Positions 33,813-45,194 of a DNA stretch of 64,000 nucleotides are shown here, piece after piece. The stretch lies in the NCBI GenBank assembly GCA_949130485.1, contig OX422184.1:19360824-19424823 (forward strand). Direction: 5' to 3'. Position 1 is the stretch's first letter. Each line of letters starts with the position of its first letter. Below the pieces are notes generated by a model that searched no databases, was not told the origin of the DNA, and saw only the letters and a list, made by a program, of their open reading frames with translations. This DNA comes from Agelas oroides (Eukaryota; Porifera; Demospongiae; Agelasida; Agelasidae). The translations under genes and the position numbers were made by a program.

Positions 33813-33880
33813 TACTGATTGTGAATTTGCTACGGCTTTATAGCTCAAAGAATCACTACCTAGTCTAATTGCGACGTAGC

Positions 33881-34788
33881 AGTTAACCACTTAGATCCCC
33901 ATGGATCTGTACTCCATTAACGTCATAGTTCATAACCACATGATGTTGGCCGTCATTTGACACATCCTTACACAATTTCACGTGAGCTGTACGCACTAAT
34001 TAAGCGCATGCGCGAACGCGCCTGGGGATGAGGCTAGGTCACGAAGAGCTGACATATTTGGTGAACGATCCAATCACACAAGCCGTGCAACTGCGCACAC
34101 CTTCAATTTTGACTGCATATGTAAACATTAGCACGTAGCTGCGTGACTGATTGAATTCCTCTGGGAGAAGGCACTGTATGGCCGTGTTACCAGACCCCTT
34201 CTCAATTTTCCGAAAGGGGTCTGGGCACGAGACTCTCTTGACATATGCTCCATGTCCATGCTGGCATCGATCATGCAGAATATACAATTTCTTAAACGCA
34301 TAAATAGATTCACCGTCTCTATTAACCTTTGACCTAATAACACCATCATCCGCGGTATGAACTATGTACCGCAGAAAGTACGATAGTCATGCTCGCTCAA
34401 TTCATACCGTAGGTATGAAACTCGTTGGGATGAAGATCATACTCTTTTGGTATGAACTTCATACCGTTGTTTTTGCTGTGTAGGGGGTTTACTCAGCAAC
34501 TGTGATACTAGGATATGGACAATGTAAGCTAACTAATTCAACCGTTGATGCATTAGTCGTATAAGTGAGGTGTTGCAAAAAAAAAAGTAGTTAAGTACAA
34601 TATAAATTAATTCTGTATTTCGCCGCACTTTTGTAAAACCTCACTTGAAATGTCCATATCAATACTGTTACCATGCCGAGCCACATACAACTGAACGATT
34701 GCACAGCTAAAGCATTACTACCTAGCAATGTCCAGAAAATGAAAGGAATAATGTAATTTACTTTTCTGTTTCTTCTCTTACCAATTAG
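33881..34788. other. no gene seen; inverted hairpin repeat
   Basis: Includes the inverted copy of the CCCAGACCCCTTTCG repeat (about 34170-34235) and GCATGCGC-rich DNA near 34005. ATACCGTAGGTATGAA-type short repeats lie at 34370-34465. No exon was supported. Confidence 0.4.
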
Positions 34789-34984
34789 TCCTCCAGATAG
34801 GCTGGAGACAGAGTCACGAATTGGAATTGTCAGCAACCCACTGTATGTGGACGAGGAAACTGTCCTAGATGAGCCATCCTACTCTACGCGGGACGAGAGT
34901 AAGCTGGTTGGTGCTTCCACCGAAGAGCCAAAGCAAGATCTGAGTGCCATTTCCTTTGATTTTGGGCAATCCAAGCCAGAATAA
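34789..34984 (+). CDS. terminal exon of an unidentified gene
   Basis: An acceptor with a pyrimidine tract (TTTCTTCTCTTACCAATTAG) precedes 65 open codons plus stop, entering in phase 2 (one base completes a split codon). The residues begin PPDRLETESRIGIVSNPLYV and end ISFDFGQSKPE. It is acidic and hydrophilic with an NPLY (NPxY-type) motif, which in animals is common in cytoplasmic tails that bind PTB adaptors. The upstream exons were not found. They may lie far upstream, beyond the repeats. The identity is unknown, and the call rests on the splice site, coding look and stop. Confidence 0.4.
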
Positions 34985-35840
34985 GCTTCCTTTGAGAACG
35001 GAGCATTCTTTTTGCTGATTTTAGTGTTAGCTACATGTATACACTAAGTAAATAGTTACTGTTATGTAGATGCTCAATAGAATAGTTATATTGCTTACCT
35101 CAAACTTCCAGATTGAGTTGCTTATTATGCACAGAACATGTATATTTGTATAGTGATACTGCTTTTCTTTTTTTGGATGTTCCCAACTCCCTATATCTAG
35201 CTCTGAAGAGTGACAAATTTTAAAAACTTTGAGTTCAATATCACATAAGTATAAATATCGTAAGTTGTAGTATTTAGCAGAAGGGGTATACACACTAGCT
35301 GAAGTTGCAGAATGATATGGCTACATAGATAGCTACAGCCCTTAGATTCGACTAAAATAGTTTATCAATGTCAACTATTGTCATCATCGTGCATCATTAA
35401 TGTGATGAATATGCTGTATGCTGGCAGTGTTTCGGGCTGGAAAAATAATGACACTCTGAGATGCAGTGAAGTGTTAGGTTATGCTGGCAGATACATGCAT
35501 ACTGATTTTTATTATATAATTATGGTAAATAATTGTGATAGACGTGGACTTTCCAAGTATGTAGATGCTACCATGCATTGTGTTACTGGATCATTAATCG
35601 TCGTTGTCGTCAACCGCAAGTTGGCCTAAAAATTCCGATATCTCCAGAATGGTCTACGTGATCACTATCAGATTAACCTCATGTTTTCTATAAACATCTT
35701 TGACTTGACAAACTAATCCACAGTACATGACAATTCATGCAAATAACAGCAAGAGCAATAGTGTGATACTAAATTAGTTCCATATGAGCTTTCTGTACAA
35801 CTAATATAGACGACGGTACTAAAAAAAAAGACATTTACAA
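34985..35840. other. no gene seen
   Basis: A/T-rich DNA. At 35590-35680 it has a copy of the AAGTTGGCCTAAAAA and GGTCTACGTGATCACTATCA repeat that flanks the CGT microsatellite at 26.1 kb. Confidence 0.4.
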
Positions 35841-38800
35841 TTAAACATTCCATTCTTGCTCATCTTCTAAAGCTTCATGTTCGCTTTCATCTGAGTCCAT
35901 TACTTTTCGGCGTGAGACGATGGCATCTTTAAGTGCTTTTCCTAACCCACTGTCATCAGGGCCAATTCGTTTCTGTGGAGCCGTTGACTTGAGACTTGTT
36001 TTAGCACGCTTAAGATCATTGACTTTAAATGGTAGATGTGGTCTACGGTCATGGGTGATGTCTACTGACTGTCCTTCACCACTGCAGACACTAGGATCGT
36101 TCGTAGAAGTTGGTTTCTTGAGAAGAGCTTGGGAGGCTGTTTCACTATTCACAGAGGGTTGCTGAAGGGTGGCTATAATCCCTTCAACAGCTACTTGACC
36201 TTCATAGCTGAAGAAAAGAATTGGCCGCAGTGCCACTGTGATGGTTTGTAGTGATGGATTATCTTCCTCATCATAGCAGGGTTCCAATTTGGTGGTGTGT
36301 GGATCAAATGCTGTGGGTTCAACAGCAATCATGGGAGGTATTCGGGTGACCATCATCCATGCTAGTCGTATTCCACCAGTGATGTATCCATCAAGAAGTT
36401 CCCCAGCTAATGACTTGGCAAGTTCAAAGTCTTCAACTGCAGAGAACTGAAGAATAGAGGATTGTGTCAGCTGGACTATCATCGCCAGTAGATAATGCAA
36501 TTTGTTAATAGTCAATGGATTTGACTGTAAGCTGGTGCCTGCCATCAGTTATAATTATGCTTGCAAGGTGGCACCTGTCAGCTTGGTTTCAGACACTCAT
36601 TGCAAGGCACGCTTTGAGGGCCAACTACATAATGTAAGGTTACATAACAGTTTCTCCACTTTACTAAGAGGCATGAAGTAAGTGTACAGGGTTGCTATCT
36701 CATGGTTTACCTAAGTCTGTAATAATGACATCGTCAGTAAGGCAATTCACCAAATTCCCATGGGTGGCATTCAAGACCAAAGCAGTAATCCCCAGGCTCA
36801 GTTAGGGGTTGTATGCCACATAATTGGTCCCCAAAGCTGCTTGAGCCTTGCAATGAGTGTTAGTTTTTTTTTTCTGTTTTGTTTTTTTCTCTCAACATTT
36901 TTATGCAGAAGCAGGGCACAGTCAAAATAGCAACTCAATGCTAGTGATACAAGACTGACCTGGAAATGAGAGAATATGTACTGAATTATAATTAATTAAT
37001 TAATTACACGTGCACACAGAGCAAGGTAAAAGAAAAAGATAAAAAATAGATTATGAGTATCAGCAAATTAGTAGAAGTATACAGCCAAAAAATCCTTATA
37101 ATATCTCTTTGCGGCAGCCAGTTGAGAAAGAAAGACTGAAACATAATTATCTTGCAAGCCTTGGATTGCCTTAGAAAAGGAGATGGGTTAATTGGGTGGG
37201 ATGATTAGTCATCTTTTTGCTGCTACACGTAGCTAAACCAGCTTCAGTAAAACTTCTTAGTGCCAAATTCACGATTTTTTATTATAAGTACCATCAAAGG
37301 GAGAAAGTGATAAGGACATGGAAGCAGTGATTAAATCTGAACTGTGAGCTAAATCGCATGCATTGATGATGCCTACCTTTAAAGATCCTTCTAATTCACG
37401 CTTTGTTTCAATGATATGTCTTTCAATTTCATTCTTGGTCAATTCCATTACACCACAACTCTCCAAAAGAATGCCAAATGCCGTCTGAATCTCGCGCATC
37501 TTAACGTGATAGTCAGTTTCATTACTGGAAGTGGAAATGTCTCTCACTCTGAAAATGGATTCGATGGCCTTCTTCATCGTTTGAGCTCGGTTTGTCCCTG
37601 CTATCTGCAATAAAGTAGGTAATACTAACACACATACATGACAATGACAAAGTTATTTGCAAACATAATGCTTTAAAAATGCAGGTATAGAGCATTTAAT
37701 TACATTAGCTATATAGCTTCCTGGCAGTATAAATGGCACATATTGCATGACTTACATGCATGGTACCCTACCTCTTGTAAGGACTCCTGTTTGTGTACTA
37801 TATATAATGCAAGCTGATAGATGAGTTTAGAGTATGCCACTGTGCAAAGGGAGCTATATTTGACTGGGGATAGGACAGGGTTGAATGTGACAATGAAAGG
37901 CATAACAAACAACGGACTCTGCAGTTGCAGACTTTTCCCAGTGCCGTGCATTCACATAGTATTGTATCCATAAGGTGTATACAGTACTTCTAGTGACTCT
38001 GATAGTGTGGGGTAAGTAACTCTGCATTTTATTACATGCATGCAATAAAAACGTACTCCTTTCCAAGTCTTGATTACTTGAAAGATTTGCTGCTTGTTCT
38101 CAGTGGACTGTACCTCACTCACTTGATCTGCAATCTGTGAAGACTTTTGAACTTCACCTACCAGTGCTGGTGATTTTAGAAGGTGTTCCACCAGTATTTG
38201 CCGTACGTTGTCATATATCGCCTAAAATGTACAATCATGTTATTGCACATCCTATAGTGCATATGTAATTTAATTATGCATTACTACCTGGAAAATTTGA
38301 TTCAGCAATACTCTTGCTTGAATTGATCCAAGTTTCTTTTTCAGCACACTTTTTACATTTGCAGCTTGCCCACTAAAGAAACTTTCAAACATCAGCTGGA
38401 CTTCTTCATGATTCATACGCTCTCGTCCAGTCACTTGGTGATCAGCAACTTGTGTTGCTCTACGGATTTCCCTAAGAAAAAGCACACACTTATACACTTA
38501 CGTAAGAAATTCTACTCACAACATATTCATGATTCTACCATCAACTATCTATTCAAAACCTAATGCTTGAATGTTATTATAGAAAAGTTACCCACAAGTT
38601 AGAGTTAAACTAATGCTACAGATTATTTTATATTACAGAAAAAAGTACAGCTGCAGGTACAGATGATTTGCTCCTGAATTTCACTTGGTATTGCACCAGG
38701 TAAGGTTTGAAATTGGGGAATTCAATTAAATTTGCATGCATTGTTGGGAGTGTAGTAATTTACAAAAACCTCGAGACTGTACACTTTGTGAATGAAGGCA

Positions 38801-40439
38801 TATTTGATGTTGTGTTGAAAGCAAAAAAAAAAATGTAACAAATTAAGAAACGAACTATTGAACCTGGCGATCCTAGCATGAGTTGCCAGTGATTTATCGC
38901 TAAGTTATAGCCACCAGACAACCACCAGTTCTCACACAGTCTTTTATAAGTACAGTACATACTGAGTAGCTGCTGGGTATGCCATGCACTGAAGCATTCA
39001 GTACCACACATTTTTTCAATACATATAGGGGAATGTGAGGGCTGGTGGATATCTAGTGGTTGCAGATTTGTGGAGGAGCACTGGTAGCTCCAGCCAGGAA
39101 ACATGGTTTTGATTCCCAGCTTTTCTCTATTTTGCCTCATTTTGAGCTGTTTATGAAAAAGCACCTACAAAAGCCTCTTTTATTAAGTTTTTTTGCAGCC
39201 AATATTTTGGAAGTGTGAAGTTGAAGAAAAGCATCAATATATGGATATCATGCTTTATTGAAACATTGAGGCTTCAGAGTACATAATTATATGTAATCCA
39301 TTCAGTCAGTCAATTCTGTAGTTGAGTTGCGTATGGCAGATGAAATAGTCATTTTCTGTGCCAATCCACAGCAATGATACACACAGGCATCATACTCCAC
39401 AATGACAGATATTGCAAGACAAGTCATACATCTAAGAGCTGTATGGTTGCTTCAGATGAAAACATTAGTCTCTACCCAAAGCACATAGAAAGATACACAC
39501 TTTGTGCTGAGAGCAGTATCTAACAGCAATCCATCCAAGACCCATCTGTATCAATTACATGTATTAGGCAGTCAAGAATGCCAAGAATGCTCACCTTTAC
39601 TTAGTCAAACATACCACACTTGGTATGTGATGCAGATGAATATGTCAGGCTTCAATGGACAAACTATTGCATTCACTTCACACAACACTGAGCATGCACG
39701 CAATATGTTCGCTCACTTGAAACCCTGATTACAAAGCCAGTGGTTAGTCAAATCAAAACCAATTTTATGCTATAAGAATTGCCAAGAGATCTGTTTAAGG
39801 TGCACATAAAGTATGTGACATAACGCTAGCATTTAAGGAAGCACTGCATACTTTTTGCACGCTATGTTAGTACTTTGACATTTAATGACAGTCATTACTG
39901 CTGCTAGGGTTAGCAATGTCAGATTTCCAAACCGTGGTGTGCTGAATCTAAAGTTTTCGCATTCGTCTGGTAGTCTCAGTTTATGCTACGTACGCAAGAT
40001 GACTATCTGCGAGAACATGGATATTTATGTCCATGTGGTGGCATGTGCAATATAGCTATGAGACTTCGCACGCAAATTTATGCCACTCTTGTGCACACCT
40101 TCGCCTTGTTTTATGTTCAAGGTCTTTCACGTTTTTGATTTTTTTTAGTTCGTCGCATTGACCTTTAGTTCGTCGTATTTTTTTCCCCTTGCCCTAGTTC
40201 ATCGGGTTCTTCGTTTGCTTTTAGCGACGATTGTAACTCGTCGCGTTTCTCTCTTTCCTCTTCACTTCCTGTAGTTTCTGCTCCAACGTTCTACACTCTT
40301 GCTCCTTAATATCTTCTAAATATTTTCTCCACTGGCTTGACTCTGTTGTTGGGTCTGTCGCATATAAACGATTACTCCAGTTGATGAACAAATGTATACA
40401 AATAGACCAATAAACTAACCCTCCTTGTCCTTGTCCCAT
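35841..40439 (-). CDS. Mieap-like gene copy C, diverged, damaged first exon
   Basis: Minus-strand exons 38471-38288, 38221-38057, 37604-37377 and 36446-35841 have good borders, keep frame, and line up with exons 2-5 of E. Exon 5 does not splice after the core but reads on to a longer tail with FKVNDLKRAKTSLK and an acidic end DEQEWNV. The helical exon reads LMFESFFSGQAANVKSVLKK. A first exon is recognisable at 40439-40131 by alignment to the E coiled coil (TLEQKLQEV; DELQSSLKANEE), but it needs at least two frame changes, so either the gene is a pseudogene or translation starts later. Exons 2-4 are much diverged from the other copies, while the first 135 bases of exon 5 are almost identical to them. 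Confidence 0.5.
36583..36864. mobile_element. foldback MITE in intron 4 of copy C
   Basis: ACACTCATTGCAAGGC on the left and GCCTTGCAATGAGTGT on the right, with further inner pairing (CCAACTACATAATG with CACATAATTGG). About 280 bases, no coding content. Confidence 0.7.
38472..40130. other. intron 1 of copy C with inverted SINE pair
   Basis: Intronic by alignment to copy E. It holds the SINE pair at about 38860-39140 and otherwise A/T-rich DNA. No separate gene is supported; the frame at 39504-39728 has no splice signals or motif. Confidence 0.4.
38860..39140. mobile_element. inverted pair of tRNA-derived SINE heads, decayed
   Basis: The minus half (GCTAAGTTATAGCCACCAGA and CAACCACCAG) and plus half (GGCTGGTGGATATCTAGTGG, GGTTTTGATTCCCAGC as a degraded B box, then TCTCTATTTTGCCTCAT) face each other across about 120 bases containing ACTGAAGCATTCAGTACCAC. 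Layout matches 9726-10240. Confidence 0.6.
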
Positions 40440-40610
40440 TTTCTCTCTGTCTACGTGCCCTATAGTTGAAAAACCACTAATGTCAACGTGGCATCAAGGT
40501 GTAGTGGCGGAGTGCGTGCGCCAAACGTATAGAGTTCCTATTTCCAGGTCCGGTCTAGCCTAGCATTCCGGCGATATGTGCGCGACGGAAAACTGGGCGG
40601 GTCTTAGACG

Positions 40611-40679
40611 CACCTATTTTCATGACGTCATTGACAACATCGTTTAGGTTTGATGTCTCAATGACGTCATGAAAATAGG
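40611..40679. promoter_or_regulatory. hairpin with two TGACGTCA (CRE-like) sites upstream of copy C
   Basis: CCTATTTTCATGACGTCATT and its inverted partner AATGACGTCATGAAAATAGG flank a loop of about 23 bases. TGACGTCA is the palindromic CREB/ATF site and occurs once in each arm. It lies about 170-240 bases upstream of the copy C start. It may equally be a tiny MITE. Confidence 0.4.
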
Positions 40680-42090
40680 TAATGCAATGTAAAACAATAG
40701 CTAGCTTGAGTGGTCAAGGCATTTCTGCACAAGATAGCTATATATATGTCAATTGAAATCTGTCAATTGGCCAAAAAGTAGCTGTGTGCATAAACTATTG
40801 TAGTCTGACTTCAGATAGATATTTAGTTCTAGCGTAAAAAAGATTTGAAATCTCTGCACCTTCAATTTTACCTCAATTTGGGAACCCTAAAGTAGTCTCG
40901 TCTCCAGACAGCGTGATCTGGGAATGACATTAATCTGTAAATAACTACTGTTGTCAAACCGTCAGGACTGTTCTTTCCTTGCTGTTTCTTCATCACTGTT
41001 ATCCAACAACCGCATAGGCGTCGCACCCGGGGGGTCGGGGGGGCCATGGCAACCCCACTTTTTAAACCCCCCGAAGTAGGCGTGGTCATGTATTTAATAA
41101 TAATTAGCTAGCTAGCTAGCTAGCTAGGCGTTGTTATTGTACTGTCTTGCATTTTTTGGACGAAGGATACCTGGTTTGCGCTTGCTGAACTTGCATTTTC
41201 GCGCGTATGGCTGGTTGTACATAGTACTTATGGACCTCGCGATAGCGCACTGTATACGTGCTTTGAGGGGTGTGGCAGGGGGCGTGACCTCATTTTCGCT
41301 CGCGCGCCCCCCCTCTGAATTTGCTTCAGACGCCTATGAACCAGGGACTCATGCTAAAGTGCTCCTCTCCAAGTATCTTCTGGATGTGTGTAGCCGTTTC
41401 ATCAGTAGCTAGCTTTATATATTCCTGTCTGGGTAGCTAGCTACATTAGATATTGCATCATATATAGTTGCATCAATTTTCAGAAGTCTTCAAGTGTGTC
41501 CTCAGAACACATAAATTTCCTGCTGATGGGGGAAGGGGGAGGGTATGATGCCAGGATTCCCTTAACTGGCTAAATGCTATGCAGTGAGCTGCATGCTCTT
41601 CTCTACTTTCTTCCTCCAAAATACTAGGTAGAATCCTGCAAGGCCTTCTCTGCCAGGTGAATGGGTGAAGTGGAGAAAATATCAGATTTTTCTCCACAGC
41701 TGTGAGATAAAATCTGGGAGTGGCCTGGGAATGAGGCCAAAGCTAGCCACTGGTTGTCACACATGTCACCTGGCCAATTCATAGGGACTACTCACCAGAA
41801 CATGGGTGGGATTTGAGGAAGACCTGTCCACATCCATGTGTTTCTTGCAGACAGTGATGTCCAGATTTCTATTCTCACCAAAGTAAAATGGTACTCCACC
41901 CCACGTGGAATGAAAAAAAGCACATAGTAATGAATTATAGCAATGATAGTAGCTAACAAGAGTGCATGATGACATCATTTTTATTGCACAATAAAAATGA
42001 TGTCATCATGCGCTCTTGTGGCTAATGATAGTAATTTGAGAAATGTCATATGAGTGCTTGCACATGCCTACTATATTTGCTTTCTTTCAG
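40680..42090. other. no gene seen; short repeats
   Basis: Contains an AGCT run (41106-41127), GC-rich DNA near 41030-41050 and a 38-base-arm hairpin at 41945-42030 (GTGCATGATGACATCATT with AATGATGTCATCATGCGC). Frames at 41131-41412 and elsewhere lack any recognisable domain. Confidence 0.4.
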
Positions 42091-42279
42091 CAAAGCAGGG
42101 CCTACTCAAGTTTGACCATACAGTTGGAAACAGTTATCATTGAAGTATCTACAGTCCAAGTGCTAAGGCTAAAAACTAACCCACGACGGGTGCACAAGGC
42201 GAACTATTTGCTGCCTAAGAATGGGACCTATGGTCACACAGGATTTACCAATGACCAAGCCAGCTATCTTAACATGAAG
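42091..42279 (+). CDS. candidate internal exon, 63 codons, unidentified
   Basis: The acceptor TGCTTTCTTTCAG and donor AACATGAAG|GTACTC bound exactly 63 open codons in phase 0-0, starting QSRAYSSLTIQLETVIIEV and ending GFTNDQASYLNMK. The similar YGHT-containing frame in the MITE at 28681-28935 suggests that related sequence is duplicated. No family is recognised and no neighbouring exon was found, so it may be a chance or relic exon. Confidence 0.3.
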
Positions 42280-43840
42280 GTACTCATATTTGCAAGAACT
42301 TGGGCATATGCGATTTCTTTAGAACCACTGCTAATTTGAGTTATGACCAAAAGTGTGGTCCACTTCAGTAAACACACCGTCATCCTGACTTGCTGCTCTC
42401 GATTCATTAAGGTGTTCACCCTTTACAAGCTATATCTATTAGCTGCACATTTCCGGCAGTAGATTACTGATGTCGCACAGCCACACTGAGGTACAACTCA
42501 CTTTGGCACAGTTAGTAAAGCACGAGTGATTCTTTTGAACACCGACCAAAGTCTCTCTAATGCTTTGCATGGTTAGGGCTAATTAGGGTTAGCATACACA
42601 ACTCAGAGACAGCAGTAGCACATTAATCTTCTGCCCAGCTTCACGCAGCTAGTGCTACACCCATACATCATTTCAACTCTTTGTGGCTTCAATCATCATC
42701 AATTTGCATCTACACAGGCATCAAAGATTCCTGAGTAGGCATTTAGAATCACTCTACATACAATGGCTGAGCTTTTTGTTAAGAGCTCGATTGTGCACCT
42801 GGATCTGATTCCCTGTTTCCCAGGCTGTGTAGTAACCACCGCACACATCATTACACGTACTCACACACATGCACACACCCACACACACCATTACCAAATC
42901 CACACACACATCCAATTAGCTGCACATACCATTTGAATAGATTACATCACACACACATATTACACTGGCATGCACAATTACCTAACTACAGCACACACAC
43001 ACAACATGCACATACACAGCTAATTTCAGCATGCATGCATACACACGCCATGCACAGGCACTACCTATAAACATACATAGCAAAGGAAACTAGCAAAAAT
43101 GTCCAGGTATTCCAAATCCAAGTGCTGGACTTCTCTAAGAAAGCTTTAGCCGGGGAGTGGTCCTGCCCTTTCTGTAGTGCGCTACGGGCCATGCAGGAGT
43201 TTAAAGGGACCAAAAGCCATGGTTTATGATGATCAGAAAAGGAACTCCCCTGATGACGAGCATACAAAATCAAGGGGCATCCCAACCCTTCATGCAGATA
43301 TGTCCTTTGCTGAGCTGAAACAGCAGACATGGAACTACAATTGTACGTGAATTGATTGATGAAGATGGATGTGTCAACCAAGAGATCTTTTGTGTCAGGA
43401 GTAACACGTAGAAGAATCTTGAGAAGAAAGGGATACACTAACAGGAAAAACGAACTATCATAATAAAGAAACTTCTGGATGTGCACTTATGTGTAGCATC
43501 AGACTTAAAACCAAAACTTTGCTATTTCACTACCATTCAGGTCACTTTGTATATACATGTGGAAGATTGTGTACAAAGAATATTTTGGTTCTTCTTGAGA
43601 AAACATAAATGCTTTTAATGATGTTTTCCTCCTTGTTTCCTTTTTGCAATGGGAACAGCACAGAAACAACAACAACAACATTGTTCTGTTTTCCTCTTTG
43701 TTTCCCTCTTGCAAACTTAGAGAAGCAGAAACAACATGTAATGCACATCACTACGGGTTCTAAAAAAGGAAAACTATTCAGTATACACTTTATGGTATGT
43801 ACATAGGTGTGCTAATGCATTTTTTTGCACTTTGCAAACG
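42280..43840. other. no gene seen; CA-rich and CAA repeats
   Basis: CA repeats at about 42840-43040. A minus-strand 141-codon frame at 43061-43486 and a weak plus frame on the same DNA have no domain. At 43620-43740 an imperfect hairpin joins CTTGTTTCCTTTTTGCAATG-type segments on each side of a CAACAA run; a related segment is at 46390-46480. Confidence 0.35.
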
Positions 43841-44220
43841 TGTGTCTAATGTAGTAGTGTGACATGCAGGCAATAGCCTATGTAATGTGTAGTATGCACA
43901 CTACATGTACTGTGCACATTGTAGTTGGTTCCATGTCAAAATGTATGCAGGAGTACAAATAATAAGTAGCCTTAAATTGTGCAGCAAGATTGTGGGATTT
44001 GTGTCCCAATGATATGTCGGCAATCAAGGAATCTAGTTGTTTATGTGATGTGAGTCTGGTTATAACGGTGATGATAAACGAATCAAATTTTGAGCAAGGA
44101 GGAAATGATGTGTGGTCAAAATGGTACAGTTTTGCTGTTGTTCTTCTTTTTCTTCTTTTTTTTTAATTTTTTTTTTTTTTTTTTAACAGTCCGTACACAA
44201 CACCCATGATTCCTTTTAAA

Positions 44221-44265
44221 TGCTGCCAGTCAATCATCTTTTCAACGCAATCTTCATAGTGGCGA
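44221..44265 (+). pseudogene. relic of Mieap-like last exon
   Basis: TGCTGCCAGTCAATCATC and TCTTCATAGTGGCGATTGTA align to the last exon of copies A and E (TGCTGCCCGTCAATCATCAT and ATAGTGGCAAGTAA) at roughly 80 per cent by eye. The stop and frame are lost. It suggests a further, decayed gene copy between C and D. Confidence 0.5.
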
Positions 44266-44600
44266 TTGTATACATATATACCGTTTATAAAGAGGGAAGC
44301 CACAAAACAGTATAAAGTGCAACTTTTGTTGCTATGGGCTCAAAAGGTTAGGTCTTCTCAGCTACATCAGTGGAATATACATTATCCAAGGAAATAGGCT
44401 TCCTTGAATGTCTGTTGAGGAGTTTCCTCTTTACTTGAATCAGATTCTTCCTTCAGAAGACCTATTTGGCTACATTTCCAGCATTTCCGCTACAATAACT
44501 ATGCATCCAACCAAGGCAATCCTCAAAGGCCAGACACGTATGTCATGACTATGGCTATGTTGTATATTGTGGTGCTGCATTCAGAAAATCAGCACATGAA

Positions 44601-44688
44601 ATTGTAGCAGTACCATACCACTATTGTAGCAGTACCATACCACTATTGTAGCAGTACCATACCACTATTGTAGCAGTACCATACCACT
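44601..44688 (+). repeat. 22-bp tandem repeat, four units
   Basis: The unit ATTGTAGCAGTACCATACCA plus CT is repeated four times without change. It ends in CACTGTAAAAAAGG, the end sequence of the 258-bp MITE family. Confidence 0.95.
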
Positions 44689-44749
44689 GTAAAAAAGGAA
44701 GGCTATTTCACTCATCTAGTTTTCCCGCTTTTTCTGCATCACTGTACAT

Positions 44750-45186
44750 TAGAGCTGGGACGATATTATATTTCACCATATCGATATATTGATCTATCTT
44801 TATTGCAATATATCAATATATTGAGAAGGTAAAGTCCACCAAATGACAAGGAAATGTAAACTAGTGGAACATAGGCCAAAGTACAATAACAAGGAAAACT
44901 TAAGAAACTGAACACAAAATTGCAGTGTCTACAAATTTCATACAAAAAGAGCAACATGTTAACGTTTTTAGGCTTTAGGCAAGATCTTTTCTCCGAAATA
45001 AGATCACCAGCAGAACTGAATAGTCGCTCACTAGGTACTAGTTGCAGTAATAGTGAGTGTGCGTTTGTTAAAAACATACATGAACCTTGACCTGCCATAT
45101 CAATAACTGAACAGACGGTATCGATATCATATTATGCCAGCGAATATTGCGATATATCAATATATTGAAATATCGTCCCAGCTCTA
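44750..45186 (-). mobile_element. hAT element remnant with 8-bp target duplication
   Basis: The ends TAGAGCTGGGACGATAT and ATATCGTCCCAGCTCTA are perfect inverted repeats over about 16 bases. The flanks CTGTACAT (44742-44749) and CTGCACAT (45187-45194) are an 8-bp duplication with one change. Inside, the minus strand encodes VPSERLFSSAGDLISEKRSC and LKPKNVNMLLFLYE, the C-terminal dimerisation motif of hAT transposases. All upstream domains are gone. Confidence 0.85.
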
Positions 45187-45194
45187 CTGCACAT

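Larger units (their letters stand above)
30205..33880. mobile_element. inverted pair of Penelope-like element 3' ends
   Basis: The right copy (32785-33880, +) has the end of the reverse transcriptase, a GIY-YIG endonuclease and a 3' region with a hammerhead-like core. The left copy is its reverse complement: 32218-32785, then, after a 1760-bp insertion, 30205-30457. Arms of about 820 bases are nearly identical, and the right arm begins near 33060. Inverted, 5'-truncated partner copies are a known habit of Penelope-like elements. The outer borders read GTTAGACTAGGTA on the left and TACCTAGTCTAAT on the right. Confidence 0.8.

Noticed and set aside
43061-43486. 141-codon minus-strand gene
   Set aside because: No domain, no splice signals, and the opposite strand has an equally weak frame.
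44601-44688. CRISPR-like array of 22-bp repeats
   Set aside because: Perfect head-to-tail tandem repeat with no spacers.
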